From assembly GCF_000400485.1 (NCBI RefSeq), contig NZ_ASHR01000030.1, positions 62,001-126,000 of the forward strand: a stretch of 64,000 nt of DNA, written 5' to 3'. The position numbers and the translations under genes were made by a program. The first letter of the stretch is position 1; the number at the start of each line of letters is the position of its first letter. The notes beneath the pieces were generated by a model. That model saw nothing but the letters and a program-made list of their open reading frames with translations. It ran no database searches and was not told where the DNA came from. Below, one piece after another: positions 18,384 through 25,785 of the stretch. The DNA is from Agrococcus pavilionensis RW1. GTDB lineage: Bacteria; Actinomycetota; Actinomycetes; Actinomycetales; Microbacteriaceae.

Positions 18384-18450
18384 TCTTCAACCGGATAGCC
18401 GGAAGGGCGCGACACATATGTCCTCGCCCCACCGGCTGTCCGGTTGAAGA
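18384..18450. promoter_or_regulatory. 67-bp near-perfect palindrome (operator or terminator)
   Basis: Arms of 19 bases, TCTTCAACCGGATAGCCGG (18384-18402) and CCGGCTGTCCGGTTGAAGA (18432-18450), differ at one position. Each arm contains CCGG-N4-CCGG. The 29-base loop is itself symmetric, with GGGCG/CGCCC around ACATATGT. The right arm ends 8 bases before the GAGGAT -10 of the next gene, so it covers the -35 region. That favours a regulator site, but it also lies after the aminotransferase stop and could stop transcription. Confidence 0.6.
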
Positions 18451-18470
18451 CGATGCGGGAGGATGGGGGC

Positions 18471-19187
18471 ATGAGCATCCACCTGCTGGGCGGCGGCTGG
18501 GCCGACGACGAGTCGGCCTGGACCGGCCGCTTCGTCGCCGAGGCCCGCGAGCGCGCCGAGGTCCCGCCCGTCATCGCGTGCGTGCTGTGGGCGGAGGACG
18601 CCGAGGAGGGCGAGCGCTGGCACGCCGACTACCGCGACGACCTCGCGAAGCTCGGCGCGGGCGAGGTGCGTATCGTGCAGCTCGGGCCCGACCGCGAGCT
18701 GCGCCCGACCGACCTCGGCAGCGCCGACGGCATCTTCGTCGGCGGCGGGCTCACGCCCGGCTACCACCGCGCGATCATGCCTGCGGCCGACACGATCCGC
18801 GGCCTCGTCGCCTCGGGCGTGCCCTACGCCGGCTACTCGGCGGGCGCGATGATCGCCGGCGACGTCGCGCTGCTCGGCGGCTGGCGCATCGGCGGCGTGC
18901 CCGTCTGCCCCGAGGCGAGCAGCGAGAAGCTCGACGAGGTGACGCTCGACGCGGGCCTCGGCCTCGTCGACCTCGTCGTCGACGTGCACGCGGCGCAGTA
19001 CGGCAACCTCTCGCGCGCCGTCGCGATCGTGCACGCGGGCCTCGCCGACCGGGTCGTCGCGATCGACGAGTGCACGTCGCTCGTCGTGGGCGCCGGGGGC
19101 CTCGTCGTCGCCGGTGAGGGCAGCGTCTGGACGGCCGAGCGCGAGGCTGACACCGATCGCGTCTCGGTGGCCGTGCTCGGGGCATGA
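18471..19187 (+). CDS. Type 1 glutamine amidotransferase-like / peptidase E (S51) family protein
   Basis: A 238-residue protein of the peptidase E and cyanophycinase-like fold. The nucleophile elbow is AGYSAGAM with Ser123, preceded by [12 protein letters not shown] near residues 88-99. The family hydrolyses peptides with N-terminal Asp or related bonds; the substrate here is unknown. The ATG at 18471 is selected because GAGGAT lies at -12 to -7, matching the leaderless pattern used across the window; an upstream in-frame ATG at 18444 overlaps the palindrome. The stop overlaps ung (ATGA). Confidence 0.8.
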   Translation: MSIHLLGGGWADDESAWTGRFVAEARERAEVPPVIACVLWAEDAEEGERWHADYRDDLAKLGAGEVRIVQLGPDRELRPTDLGSADGIFVGGGLTPGYHRAIMPAADTIRGLVASGVPYAGYSAGAMIAGDVALLGGWRIGGVPVCPEASSEKLDEVTLDAGLGLVDLVVDVHAAQYGNLSRAVAIVHAGLADRVVAIDECTSLVVGAGGLVVAGEGSVWTAEREADTDRVSVAVLGA

Positions 19188-19885
19188 CCGAGCCGCTCGC
19201 CGAGCTCGTCGATCCGGGCTGGGCGGATGCGCTGCGCCCGGTCGAGCACGTCGTGCGCGACCTGGGCGATCGGCTGCGCGCCGAGGTCGCCGCGGGGCGG
19301 CCCTACCTGCCGCCCGGCGACGCCGTGCTGCGCGCCTTCCGGCGGCCCCTCGACGACGTGCGGGTGCTCGTCGTGGGACAGGACCCGTATCCGACGCCCG
19401 GCCACTCGATCGGCCTCGCCTTCGCCGTCGAGCGGCACGTGCGGCCGCTGCCGCGCTCGCTCGTCAACATCTACCGCGAGCTGCACGACGACTTGCGGAT
19501 CGAGCCGGCCCCGCACGGCGACCTCTCGGCGTGGGCCGACCAGGGCGTGCTGCTGCTCAACCGCGTGCTCACGGTGCAGGCGGGGGTCACCGACTCGCAC
19601 CGCGGCTGGGGGTGGGAGCGCGTGACCGAGGCCGCGATCCGAGCGCTCGTGGCTCGGCGGCTTCCCGACGGCTCGCGCGCGCCGCTCGTCGCGATCCTGT
19701 GGGGCAACAAGGCGCAGTCGCTCGCGCCGCTCCTCGAGGGCGTGCCGGTCATCGCCTCCGCGCACCCCTCGCCGCTCAGCGCGCGCCGCGGCTTCTTCGG
19801 CTCGCGGCCGTTCTCGCGCGCGAACGAGGCCCTCGTCGCGCAGGGGGCGCGGCCGGTGGACTGGCGCATCCCGACCGAGGCCTGA
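19184..19885 (+). CDS. ung: Uracil-DNA glycosylase
   Basis: This 233-residue family 1 enzyme has the water-activating motif [16 protein letters not shown] with Asp67 and the DNA-binding motif HPSPLS near residue 194. The conserved LLNRVLTV and LWGNKAQ segments are also present. Ung excises uracil from DNA in base excision repair. The ATG lies in an ATGA overlap with the previous gene, so both are probably co-expressed. A perfect 21-bp dyad follows 18 bases after the stop. Confidence 0.97.
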   Translation: MTEPLAELVDPGWADALRPVEHVVRDLGDRLRAEVAAGRPYLPPGDAVLRAFRRPLDDVRVLVVGQDPYPTPGHSIGLAFAVERHVRPLPRSLVNIYRELHDDLRIEPAPHGDLSAWADQGVLLLNRVLTVQAGVTDSHRGWGWERVTEAAIRALVARRLPDGSRAPLVAILWGNKAQSLAPLLEGVPVIASAHPSPLSARRGFFGSRPFSRANEALVAQGARPVDWRIPTEA

Positions 19886-19903
19886 GCAGCGCGAGCCGAG
19901 GAA

Positions 19904-19924
19904 TTCCGCAACATCGTTGCGGAA
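19904..19924. promoter_or_regulatory. Perfect 21-bp dyad upstream of a small membrane protein gene
   Basis: TTCCGCAAC-ATC-GTTGCGGAA is a perfect palindrome with a 3-base centre. A possible -35 (TTGCGG, 19917-19922) lies inside it, with GATGCT 18 bases downstream as -10. It therefore looks like an operator over the promoter of the gene at 19984; it could also act as an ung terminator hairpin. Confidence 0.45.
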
Positions 19925-19983
19925 CCTCGTCCTCCTCGACGATGCTGTCGCCAGCGGCCGCTCGGCCGCGGAGGAGGGCCAGC

Positions 19984-20379
19984 ATGACGGCGACGCGCTA
20001 CCGGGCTCGCACGAGCTTCGCGCTCGGCACGCTCACGGTCGCGCTCATCGCGCTCGGCCTGAGCGTCGTGGTGGGCATCGGCCTCGTCGCGGGCATCGCT
20101 CCCGAGCTCCAGGGCTCGCCCGTCGGGTTCGTCTACGGCGTGCTCCTCGGCGTGCCCGCGATCGGCGCCGTGCTCGTCGCGCGCGCGGGCGTGCGGCGCC
20201 ACTACAACCCCTGGATCGCGGGCGCGCTCGTCGTCGCCGGCGCGACGCTCTTCGCGCTCGCGCTGTTCTCGCTCGTGCAGCTGCGCCCGGGCGGCGTGCC
20301 GCTCGTCGCGCTCACCGGGGCGCTCATCGCGCTCATCGCGGTGGCGCTCGCGGTGCGGCGGCGCGAGCCGCGCGCCTGA
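19984..20379 (+). CDS. Small four-helix membrane protein, unknown function
   Basis: This 131-residue hydrophobic protein has about four membrane segments (near residues 12-36, 44-64, 76-96 and 100-122) and a positively charged C-terminus. I recognise no family. The ATG at 19984 is supported by a strong GGAGGAGGG ribosome binding site preceded by a GC-rich hairpin (GCGGCCG-CT-CGGCCGC, 19954-19969). The palindrome at 19904 may control it. It stands between ung and a DUF1648-type membrane protein. Confidence 0.7.
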   Translation: MTATRYRARTSFALGTLTVALIALGLSVVVGIGLVAGIAPELQGSPVGFVYGVLLGVPAIGAVLVARAGVRRHYNPWIAGALVVAGATLFALALFSLVQLRPGGVPLVALTGALIALIAVALAVRRREPRA

Positions 20380-20447
20380 CGCGCGCCCGCGCATCCGCTC
20401 GCCGCGACCGCGCACCCGGCCCTGTCGTGCGCGAGGATGGGACGACC

Positions 20448-21407
20448 ATGTCGCCCCGCCTCCGCATCTGGCTCGCCGCCCTCGTGCTCGCCGTGCCGCC
20501 GCTCGCCATCGCCGTGACGTGGGCGGCGCTCGCGCCGCAGCTGCCCGACGTCATCGCCACCCACTGGTCGGGCGCCGACGTCGCCGACGGCTTCTCCGAG
20601 ACCGGCCCGATGCTCCGCTGGCTGCTCATCGCGACGTGTGCGATGCTCGGCGTCGGGCTCGTGCTCGCGGCCGTGACGATCGACGGCCGGCTGCGCGCGA
20701 TGCTGCTCTCGTGCCTCGCCGCGGTGAGCGGCATGCTCGCCGGGGCGTTCATCGCCTCGGTCGGCGCGACGCTGCAGGCGGGCAGCGCCGAGCAGGCGGT
20801 GCTCGGTGCGTGGCTGCTCGTGCTGCTCGCGCCGCTCGCGCTGCTGCTCGTGCCGTGGTTCGTCCATCCGCGCGAGGGGGAGACCGCGGCCGGGCCGGCC
20901 GAGCGCATGCCGCTGCCCGAGAGCGACGCGACGGAGTGGCGCGGCGAGCTCGGCTCGGCCGGCTTCGCCTGGATCGGCGTCGGGCTGCTCGTGCTCGGCG
21001 CGGTCATCGCGCTCGTCGCCCCGGAGACGGGCGCGGTGCCGCTGCGCGTGCTCGTCGGCGTCACGACGGCGGCCGCGGCGCTCGTCGTGCTCGCGCTCGC
21101 GCGCATCCGCGTCACGATCGACTCGGAGGCGCTCCGCGTGCGCGGGGCGCTCCTGCCGGTGCCGCTGCGCACGATCGCGACCGACCGCATCCGCGCCGTC
21201 GACGCCGCCGTCATCGAGCCGATGCACTGGGGCGGATGGGGCTACCGCGGGCTGCCGGGGCAGGTCGCGATCGTGCTGCGCAAGGGGCCGGGCATCGTCG
21301 TCACGACGCGCGATGGCAGCCGCTTCGCGGTCACGGTCGAGGGCGCGGAGCACGGCGCCGCGGTGCTCGCGGGCATCGTCGAGCGATCGCGGCAGCGCAG
21401 CGAGTGA
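20448..21407 (+). CDS. DUF1648 domain membrane protein
   Basis: A 319-residue protein with about six membrane segments. Residues 32-52 carry LPDVIATHWSGADVADGFSE, the DUF1648 pattern also found in the SdpI immunity family. The C-terminal part (from about 217) is a soluble beta-rich domain that could be PH-like. The ATG at 20448 is preceded by GAGGAT at -15 to -10, implying a very short leader. It is separated by a short gap from the small conserved gene downstream. Function unknown. Confidence 0.75.
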   Translation: MSPRLRIWLAALVLAVPPLAIAVTWAALAPQLPDVIATHWSGADVADGFSETGPMLRWLLIATCAMLGVGLVLAAVTIDGRLRAMLLSCLAAVSGMLAGAFIASVGATLQAGSAEQAVLGAWLLVLLAPLALLLVPWFVHPREGETAAGPAERMPLPESDATEWRGELGSAGFAWIGVGLLVLGAVIALVAPETGAVPLRVLVGVTTAAAALVVLALARIRVTIDSEALRVRGALLPVPLRTIATDRIRAVDAAVIEPMHWGGWGYRGLPGQVAIVLRKGPGIVVTTRDGSRFAVTVEGAEHGAAVLAGIVERSRQRSE

Positions 21408-21454
21408 GCGGCGCGCCGGAGCCCGTGTCGGCGCCGAGTGCCACGATGGGGGCC

Positions 21455-21856
21455 GTGAACGACTTCGAAGCCTGGCGCGACGCGAGGCAGCGCGCCGATG
21501 CGGCGGCGGCCGCGGCGGCCGCCGCGAGCGACGCGCACGCGACCGTGACCGATCTCGGCCCCGGCTTCTGGATGGTGACGGTCGCGGGAGCGACGCGCGG
21601 CTTCATCACCCAGATCGAGGTGAAGGGCGAGCTGCGCTTCGAGGCGCGGCTGCGGCACCTGAACCCCGGCCAGGGCACGCGCATCGGCGAGTACTGGGAG
21701 CTCGAGCGCGCGATCGCGGCGATCCTCGAGGAGCCGCCGCGCACCGTCGGTCGCGATCCGTTCCGCGAGCTCACGAACTACGCCACGCGCGACCAGATGC
21801 GGGAGCGCACCGAGCGCAAGCGCCTGCAGCGGCGAGCGAACCGGTACTTCGGGTGA
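21455..21856 (+). CDS. Conserved hypothetical protein
   Basis: A 133-residue soluble protein with an alanine-rich helix near residues 10-30, a beta-rich centre (GFWMVTVAG, ITQIEVKGELRFEARLR) and a basic C-terminus. I do not recognise a family. The GTG at 21455 has CACGAT at -13 to -8, the relaxed leaderless pattern; an in-frame ATG at 21446 would overlap that element. The stop overlaps the next GTG (GTGA), so it is coupled to the small membrane protein that follows. Confidence 0.65.
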   Translation: MNDFEAWRDARQRADAAAAAAAAASDAHATVTDLGPGFWMVTVAGATRGFITQIEVKGELRFEARLRHLNPGQGTRIGEYWELERAIAAILEEPPRTVGRDPFRELTNYATRDQMRERTERKRLQRRANRYFG

Positions 21857-22302
21857 GCGCGGCCACGGGCCACGCGCGGCCGGCCGGACCGGTGTTCCGG
21901 CTCAGCGCAGCCCGCGTGGTGCTCGCCACGACGGGCCTGGGCGCGGGCGTCGGCGCGGTCACGCTGCTCGTGCTCACGATCCTCGCCGGCGGTGTCGGCG
22001 CGTCGCTCGAGGAGCTCGTCTTCTGGGTCGCGATCGCCGGATGGATGCTGACGCTCGGCGCTGCGACGGGGTGCGCCGTCGGCGTCGCCGCGCTCGTGCT
22101 GCGCGAGCTCGCGCGCGGCGACGTGCCGCTCGCCGCGCTGCGGTGGGTGCTGGGCGCCGTCGCCGCCGCGACGACCGTGCTCGTGCTGCGCTGGGCGCTG
22201 AGCGCCGAGTCGGTCCCGCTCCTCGCGCTCCTGGTCGTGGTCGGGGGAGCGCTCGGCTGGCTCGTGCCGCGGCTCACGCTCGCGACGGGGACGCAGCGGT
22301 GA
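21853..22302 (+). CDS. Small membrane protein, unknown function
   Basis: A 149-residue protein with four predicted membrane segments (about residues 20-45, 50-78, 92-115 and 120-140). No family is recognised. Its GTG start overlaps the preceding stop and its TGA overlaps the amidase GTG, both as GTGA. The three genes from 21455 to 23732 thus form a tightly coupled unit. Confidence 0.7.
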   Translation: MSAATGHARPAGPVFRLSAARVVLATTGLGAGVGAVTLLVLTILAGGVGASLEELVFWVAIAGWMLTLGAATGCAVGVAALVLRELARGDVPLAALRWVLGAVAAATTVLVLRWALSAESVPLLALLVVVGGALGWLVPRLTLATGTQR

Positions 22303-23732
22303 GCGCGATCCACGAGCTCGGGGCGCTCGAGCTCTGGCGGCTGCTGCACGCGCGACAGCTGAGCGCCGTCGAGGTCGCGACGCACTTCCTCGACCGCATC
22401 GAGCGGCTCGACGAGGCGAACGCGTTCGTGCACGTCGATGCCGAGCTCGCGCTCCGCCGCGCGCGTGAGCTCGACGACGCCGACGACCGCACCGGGCTCA
22501 TCCACGGGCTGCCGTTCGCCGACAAGGCGCTCTCGCTCCGCGAGGCGCAGCCCGCCGACATGGGCAGCCGCTGGCTCGAGGGCACGATCGCCGAGGCGAC
22601 CGACCCGCTGCCGCGCGTGCTCGACGCGGGCGGCGGCGTCGTGCTCGGCCGCACCGCCTCGCCCGAGTTCGGCTTCGCGGGCTACACGCGCTCGGCGCTC
22701 CACGGCTTCACGACGCTGCCGGGCCGGCCCGACCTGCACGCGGGCGGCTCCTCGGGCGGTGCCGCGGCCGCGGTCGCGCAAGGCCTGCTGCCCTTCGCGC
22801 CCGGCTCCGACGGCGGCGGCTCGATCCGCATCCCCGCCGCGACGTGCGGGCTCGTCGGGCTGAAGCCCACGCGCGGTCGCATCCCCGCGCAAGGCGGCGT
22901 CGGCCAGGTCGGCGGGCTCGCGACCGCCGGCGCGATCGCCCGCTCGGTCATCGACGTCGCACTCCTCACCGACGCGCTCATCGGCCGCGTCAACGGCGTC
23001 GCCCCGCACGAGCTCGTGCTCCGCTCGCCCGAGCGCGACGACGGCTCGCTGCTCGCGGCCGCGATCCGCGGCGAGGGCCGCTACCGCATTGCGGTGATGA
23101 CGGGCGGCACCCCGTGGGACTCGAGCGACGACATCCGCATCGCCCCCGAGGCGACCGCGGCGGTCGACGAGACCGTCGCGCTCCTCAAGCGCTTCGGGCA
23201 CGAGGTCGGTGAGGTGGCGCTGCCGGATGCGTCGGGGTACCCCGAGGCGTTCACCGACCTGTGGCGAGGCGGTGCGGCGACGATCCCGATCCCGGTCGAG
23301 GAGCGCGACCGGCTCGAGCCGCTCGCGCGCTGGATCATCGAGTCGAGCGACCGCCTCACCGCGGGCGGGCTCGCGAAGGCGCAGCTGTGGGCGACGGAGT
23401 TCGAGCGGCGCGTGCTCGCGGCCTTCGCGCCGTGGGATGCGGTGCTGACGCCCGTGACGGCGCTCACGCCCCGGCCGCTCGACTGGTACCCCATCGACGA
23501 CGGCGAGGCCGACTTCCGGCACCAGGTGCTGCACACGCCGCACACCTCGTTCGTCAACGTCACGGGGCTGCCGGCGATCGCGCTGCCGGTGCACCGGACG
23601 GCGGAAGGCCTGCCGATGGGCGTGCAGCTCATCGGCCGGCCGGGGGAGGAGGCGACGCTGCTCGCGATCGGCCGCCAGCTCGAGCGCCGCGTGCCGTGGG
23701 AGCAGCGCGTCGTCGACCGCATGCGCCCCTGA
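22299..23732 (+). CDS. Amidase signature family enzyme
   Basis: This 477-residue amidase has the Ser-cisSer-Lys triad: Lys76 (FADKALS), the cis-Ser in PGSDGGGSIRIPA (about 175) and the nucleophile Ser in GGSSGG (about 151-152) within the glycine-rich signature. It hydrolyses an amide whose identity is unknown. It is not GatA: it lacks gatB/gatC neighbours and its Lys region differs. The GTG start is coupled to the small membrane protein upstream. It converges on the HEDVH gene across a repeat-rich spacer. Confidence 0.88.
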   Translation: MSAIHELGALELWRLLHARQLSAVEVATHFLDRIERLDEANAFVHVDAELALRRARELDDADDRTGLIHGLPFADKALSLREAQPADMGSRWLEGTIAEATDPLPRVLDAGGGVVLGRTASPEFGFAGYTRSALHGFTTLPGRPDLHAGGSSGGAAAAVAQGLLPFAPGSDGGGSIRIPAATCGLVGLKPTRGRIPAQGGVGQVGGLATAGAIARSVIDVALLTDALIGRVNGVAPHELVLRSPERDDGSLLAAAIRGEGRYRIAVMTGGTPWDSSDDIRIAPEATAAVDETVALLKRFGHEVGEVALPDASGYPEAFTDLWRGGAATIPIPVEERDRLEPLARWIIESSDRLTAGGLAKAQLWATEFERRVLAAFAPWDAVLTPVTALTPRPLDWYPIDDGEADFRHQVLHTPHTSFVNVTGLPAIALPVHRTAEGLPMGVQLIGRPGEEATLLAIGRQLERRVPWEQRVVDRMRP

Positions 23733-23747
23733 CGCCCCGCGCTCGCT

Positions 23748-23845
23748 CGTCGAGCAGGCGCCGCACCACCGCCCCTCCCGTGCGTCGAGTAGGCGTCGAC
23801 GGCGCCGCCCCTCCCGTTCGTCGAGTAGGCGTCGCACCACCGTTG
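23748..23845. repeat. Tandem repeat, 35-36 bp period, about 2.7 copies
   Basis: Copies begin at 23748, 23783 and 23819, each with CGTCGAG(C/T)AGGCG followed by a GC-rich stretch ending in CGCCCCTCCCGT in the first two. The repeat leads directly into the two palindromic units that follow. Confidence 0.6.
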
Positions 23846-23846
23846 A

Positions 23847-23877
23847 TCGAGTAGCGCGCGAAGCGCGCGCATCGAGA
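23847..23877 (+). repeat. Dispersed palindromic repeat, unit B1
   Basis: TCGAGTAG, a GCGCGC-GAA-GCGCGC stem-loop, then CATCGAGA. The same architecture recurs at 23881, 40486 and 55712. Confidence 0.65.
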
Positions 23878-23880
23878 TCG

Positions 23881-23911
23881 TCTCGATGCGGCGCCTTCGG
23901 CGCCTACTCGA
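23881..23911 (-). repeat. Dispersed palindromic repeat, unit B2 (inverted)
   Basis: The unit seen at 23847 recurs in the opposite orientation with a GGCGCC-TTC-GGCGCC stem-loop. The facing ends form a GCATCGAGA-TCG-TCTCGATGC hairpin (23869-23889). Its end overlaps the stop of the minus-strand HEDVH gene, and the pair probably also ends transcription from both sides. Confidence 0.65.
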
Positions 23912-24359
23912 CGAGCGGGCGAGGCCGCTTCGGCAAGTAGCCGCCCAGCTCGAGCCCCGCCTCGATCTCCCACTTGTTCGTGAGCCCGTCGAGGCCCGCC
24001 GCGAAGTACATCGGGATGAACCACAGCCCGTAGCGCTCCCACTGGCGGCGGTGCACGTCCTCGTGCGCGAGGATGTCGGGGCTCGTCGCGCTCCGCGTCA
24101 GGAACGTCGCGCCGACCGTCGTGCCGCCGCGGCCGAACGCCCAGGTCGGGAGCCCCGAGATGACGGTGAGCTCGCCGACCTGCCGCTCCTCGCCGCCGAG
24201 CAACCGCCCCCACAGCCGCGCCGCCTGCGTCGCGACGCGGTGGCCCGCCGCTGCGACGGGCCTGGCGGTCACCGCGCGGAAGGCGGGACCGGCGAGCGAG
24301 CGGCCGAGCGCGCCGACGCGCGCGCCGATCGAGGTGAGCGGGGAGCGGTGGACGGCCAT
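23904..24359 (-). CDS. HEXXH-motif protein, putative metallopeptidase-like
   Basis: A 151-residue protein with a single HEXXH motif, LAHEDVHRRQWERYG, at His99-His103, and a hydrophobic segment after it. The motif is the zinc-binding helix of many metallopeptidases, but the third ligand is not obvious and no known peptidase family is recognised. An Arg-rich, possibly amphipathic N-terminus precedes it. The ATG at 24359 has TATCGT at -13 to -8, so a leaderless message is likely. It is divergent from the leader ORF at 24394 with only 34 bases between them. Confidence 0.7.
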   Translation of the reverse strand: MAVHRSPLTSIGARVGALGRSLAGPAFRAVTARPVAAAGHRVATQAARLWGRLLGGEERQVGELTVISGLPTWAFGRGGTTVGATFLTRSATSPDILAHEDVHRRQWERYGLWFIPMYFAAGLDGLTNKWEIEAGLELGGYLPKRPRPLVE

Positions 24360-24366
24360 GCGGCCG

Positions 24367-24387
24367 ACGATAGCGCGCCGATACGCT
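24367..24387. promoter_or_regulatory. Compact divergent leaderless promoters
   Basis: The 34-bp gap (24360-24393) holds two outward-facing -10 hexamers: TATCGT on the minus strand (24372-24367) at -13 to -8 of the HEDVH gene, and TACGCT on the plus strand (24382-24387) at -12 to -7 of the ATG at 24394. Nine bases separate them, so each -35 region overlaps the other gene's -10 or coding start. Confidence 0.5.
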
Positions 24388-24393
24388 GAGGCC

Positions 24394-24474
24394 ATGACCC
24401 GCGTCGCGCCCCGCTCGGCAGCTCCGAGCCCTCGCGGCGAGAGGCCCGGCGGCACGCGCAGGGCGACGCCGTGA
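24394..24474 (+). CDS. Possible 26-residue leader ORF coupled to the glycosyltransferase
   Basis: An ATG placed exactly 7 bases after TACGCT opens a 26-codon frame rich in Arg, Pro and Ser. It ends in a TGA that overlaps the GTG start of the glycosyltransferase (GTGA at 24471-24474). No ribosome binding site precedes that GTG, so translation of the leader could deliver ribosomes to it. Alternatively the short frame is accidental and the transcript simply has a 77-base leader. Confidence 0.4.
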   Translation: MTRVAPRSAAPSPRGERPGGTRRATP

Positions 24475-25679
24475 AGATCGCGATGGTGTCGATGCACACC
24501 TCGCCCGCCGACCGGCCCGGCAAGGGCGACGCGGGCGGCATGAACGTCGTCGTGCTCGAGAGCGCCCTCGCGCTCGCGGCGCACGGCCACGACGTCGACC
24601 TCTTCACGCGCTCCGCGGGCGCCGAGCACGCCGAGACGATCGCGCCGCGCGTCACGCTCCGAGCGCTCGACACGGGCGGCGGCATCGTCCGCAAGCACGA
24701 CCTCCCGAACCTCGCCGACGCGTTCGGCGAGCAGCTCGAGCGCGCCGCGCTCACCGCGAGCGTGCCCTACGACGTCATCCACGCGCACTACTGGCTCTCG
24801 GGCCTCGCCGCGCTCCCCGTCTCGCTCTCCCTCGGCATGCCGATCGTGCAGACCTTCCACACGCTCGCGGCCGAGAAGAACCGCCGCGTCGGCGACGGCG
24901 ACCGGCCCGAGCCCGAGCGGCGGCTCCTCACCGAGCGCTACCTCGCCGGCCAGGTCGACGCGATCGCGGCCGTCTCGCGCGCCGAGGTCGACGTGCTGTG
25001 CGACGCGGTGGGTGCGAGCGCCGAGCGGGTCTGGCTCGTGCCGCCCGCGGTCGACGCGCAGCGCTTCCAGCCTGGCCCGATCGCCGCGCGGCTCGAGCTG
25101 CGCAACCGGCTCGGCGTGCTCCCCGAGCAGGGCCTCATCGCGGTCGTCGGCCGCGTGCAGTCGCTCAAGGGGCAGGACCTCGCCGTGCGCATGCTCGAGC
25201 ACCTGCCCGACGCCGTGCTCGTCATCGCGGGCGACGCGGTGCCTGGCGACGAGCGCTACCTCGAGTCGCTCCACGACATCGCGCGCGAGGTGGGCGTCGA
25301 GGGCCGCGTGCGCCACATCGGCAGCCTCGAGCGCGACGCCCTCGCGCAGCTGCTCGACGCCGCCGACGTCGTCGTCGTGCCGAGCCGCTCGGAGTCGTTC
25401 GGGCTCGTGCCGCTCGAGGCGGCCGCGTGCGGCACGCCCGTCGTCGCGGCGCGCGTCGGCGGGCTGTGCGAATCGGTCGTCGACGGCGAGACCGGCGTGC
25501 TCATCGACGGCCGCGACCCCGAGGAGTGGGCGGATGCGGTCGACGCGATCCTCGACGACACCGAGCTCGCGCTCGAGCTCGGCCTCGCGGGCCGTCGCGC
25601 CGCGACCCGCCGCGACTGGGAGGACGTCGCCCTCGAGCTCGAGACGGTCTACCGCGCCGCGGTCCGCGCGCGCGCCTGA
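24471..25679 (+). CDS. GT4 glycosyltransferase, MshA-like (D-inositol-3-phosphate glycosyltransferase type)
   Basis: This 402-residue GT-B enzyme begins with VKIAMVSMHTSP and has GKGDAGGMNVVV near residues 17-28, the acceptor-side signature of MshA. The donor-binding C-terminal half shows VVVPSRSESFGLVPLEAAACGTPVVA. MshA joins UDP-GlcNAc to inositol phosphate in the first step of mycothiol synthesis. Related GT4 enzymes act on other acceptors, so the exact reaction is not certain. The GTG start overlaps the stop of a 26-codon leader ORF. It ends at a bidirectional hairpin shared with pspA. Confidence 0.82.
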   Translation: MKIAMVSMHTSPADRPGKGDAGGMNVVVLESALALAAHGHDVDLFTRSAGAEHAETIAPRVTLRALDTGGGIVRKHDLPNLADAFGEQLERAALTASVPYDVIHAHYWLSGLAALPVSLSLGMPIVQTFHTLAAEKNRRVGDGDRPEPERRLLTERYLAGQVDAIAAVSRAEVDVLCDAVGASAERVWLVPPAVDAQRFQPGPIAARLELRNRLGVLPEQGLIAVVGRVQSLKGQDLAVRMLEHLPDAVLVIAGDAVPGDERYLESLHDIAREVGVEGRVRHIGSLERDALAQLLDAADVVVVPSRSESFGLVPLEAAACGTPVVAARVGGLCESVVDGETGVLIDGRDPEEWADAVDAILDDTELALELGLAGRRAATRRDWEDVALELETVYRAAVRARA

Positions 25680-25732
25680 CGCGACCCGACGCATCCGCCC
25701 GCCCCGACTCCGAAGCCCCGGGCGCACGCGAA

Positions 25733-25760
25733 GAGGGGGCGGGCCGCAGCCCACCCCCTC
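25733..25760. terminator. Bidirectional terminator hairpin
   Basis: GAGGGGGCGGGC (25733-25744) and GCCCACCCCCTC (25749-25760) pair with one mismatch around a CGCA loop, in the gap between the convergent glycosyltransferase and pspA genes. Confidence 0.6.
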
Positions 25761-25785
25761 CGATCGAGCGCCCGGAGGCCCGGGA

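Noticed and set aside
23748-23845. Tandem 35-36 bp repeats as a CRISPR array
   Set aside because: Copies lie almost back to back, there are fewer than three, the intervening parts are themselves similar, and no cas gene is near.
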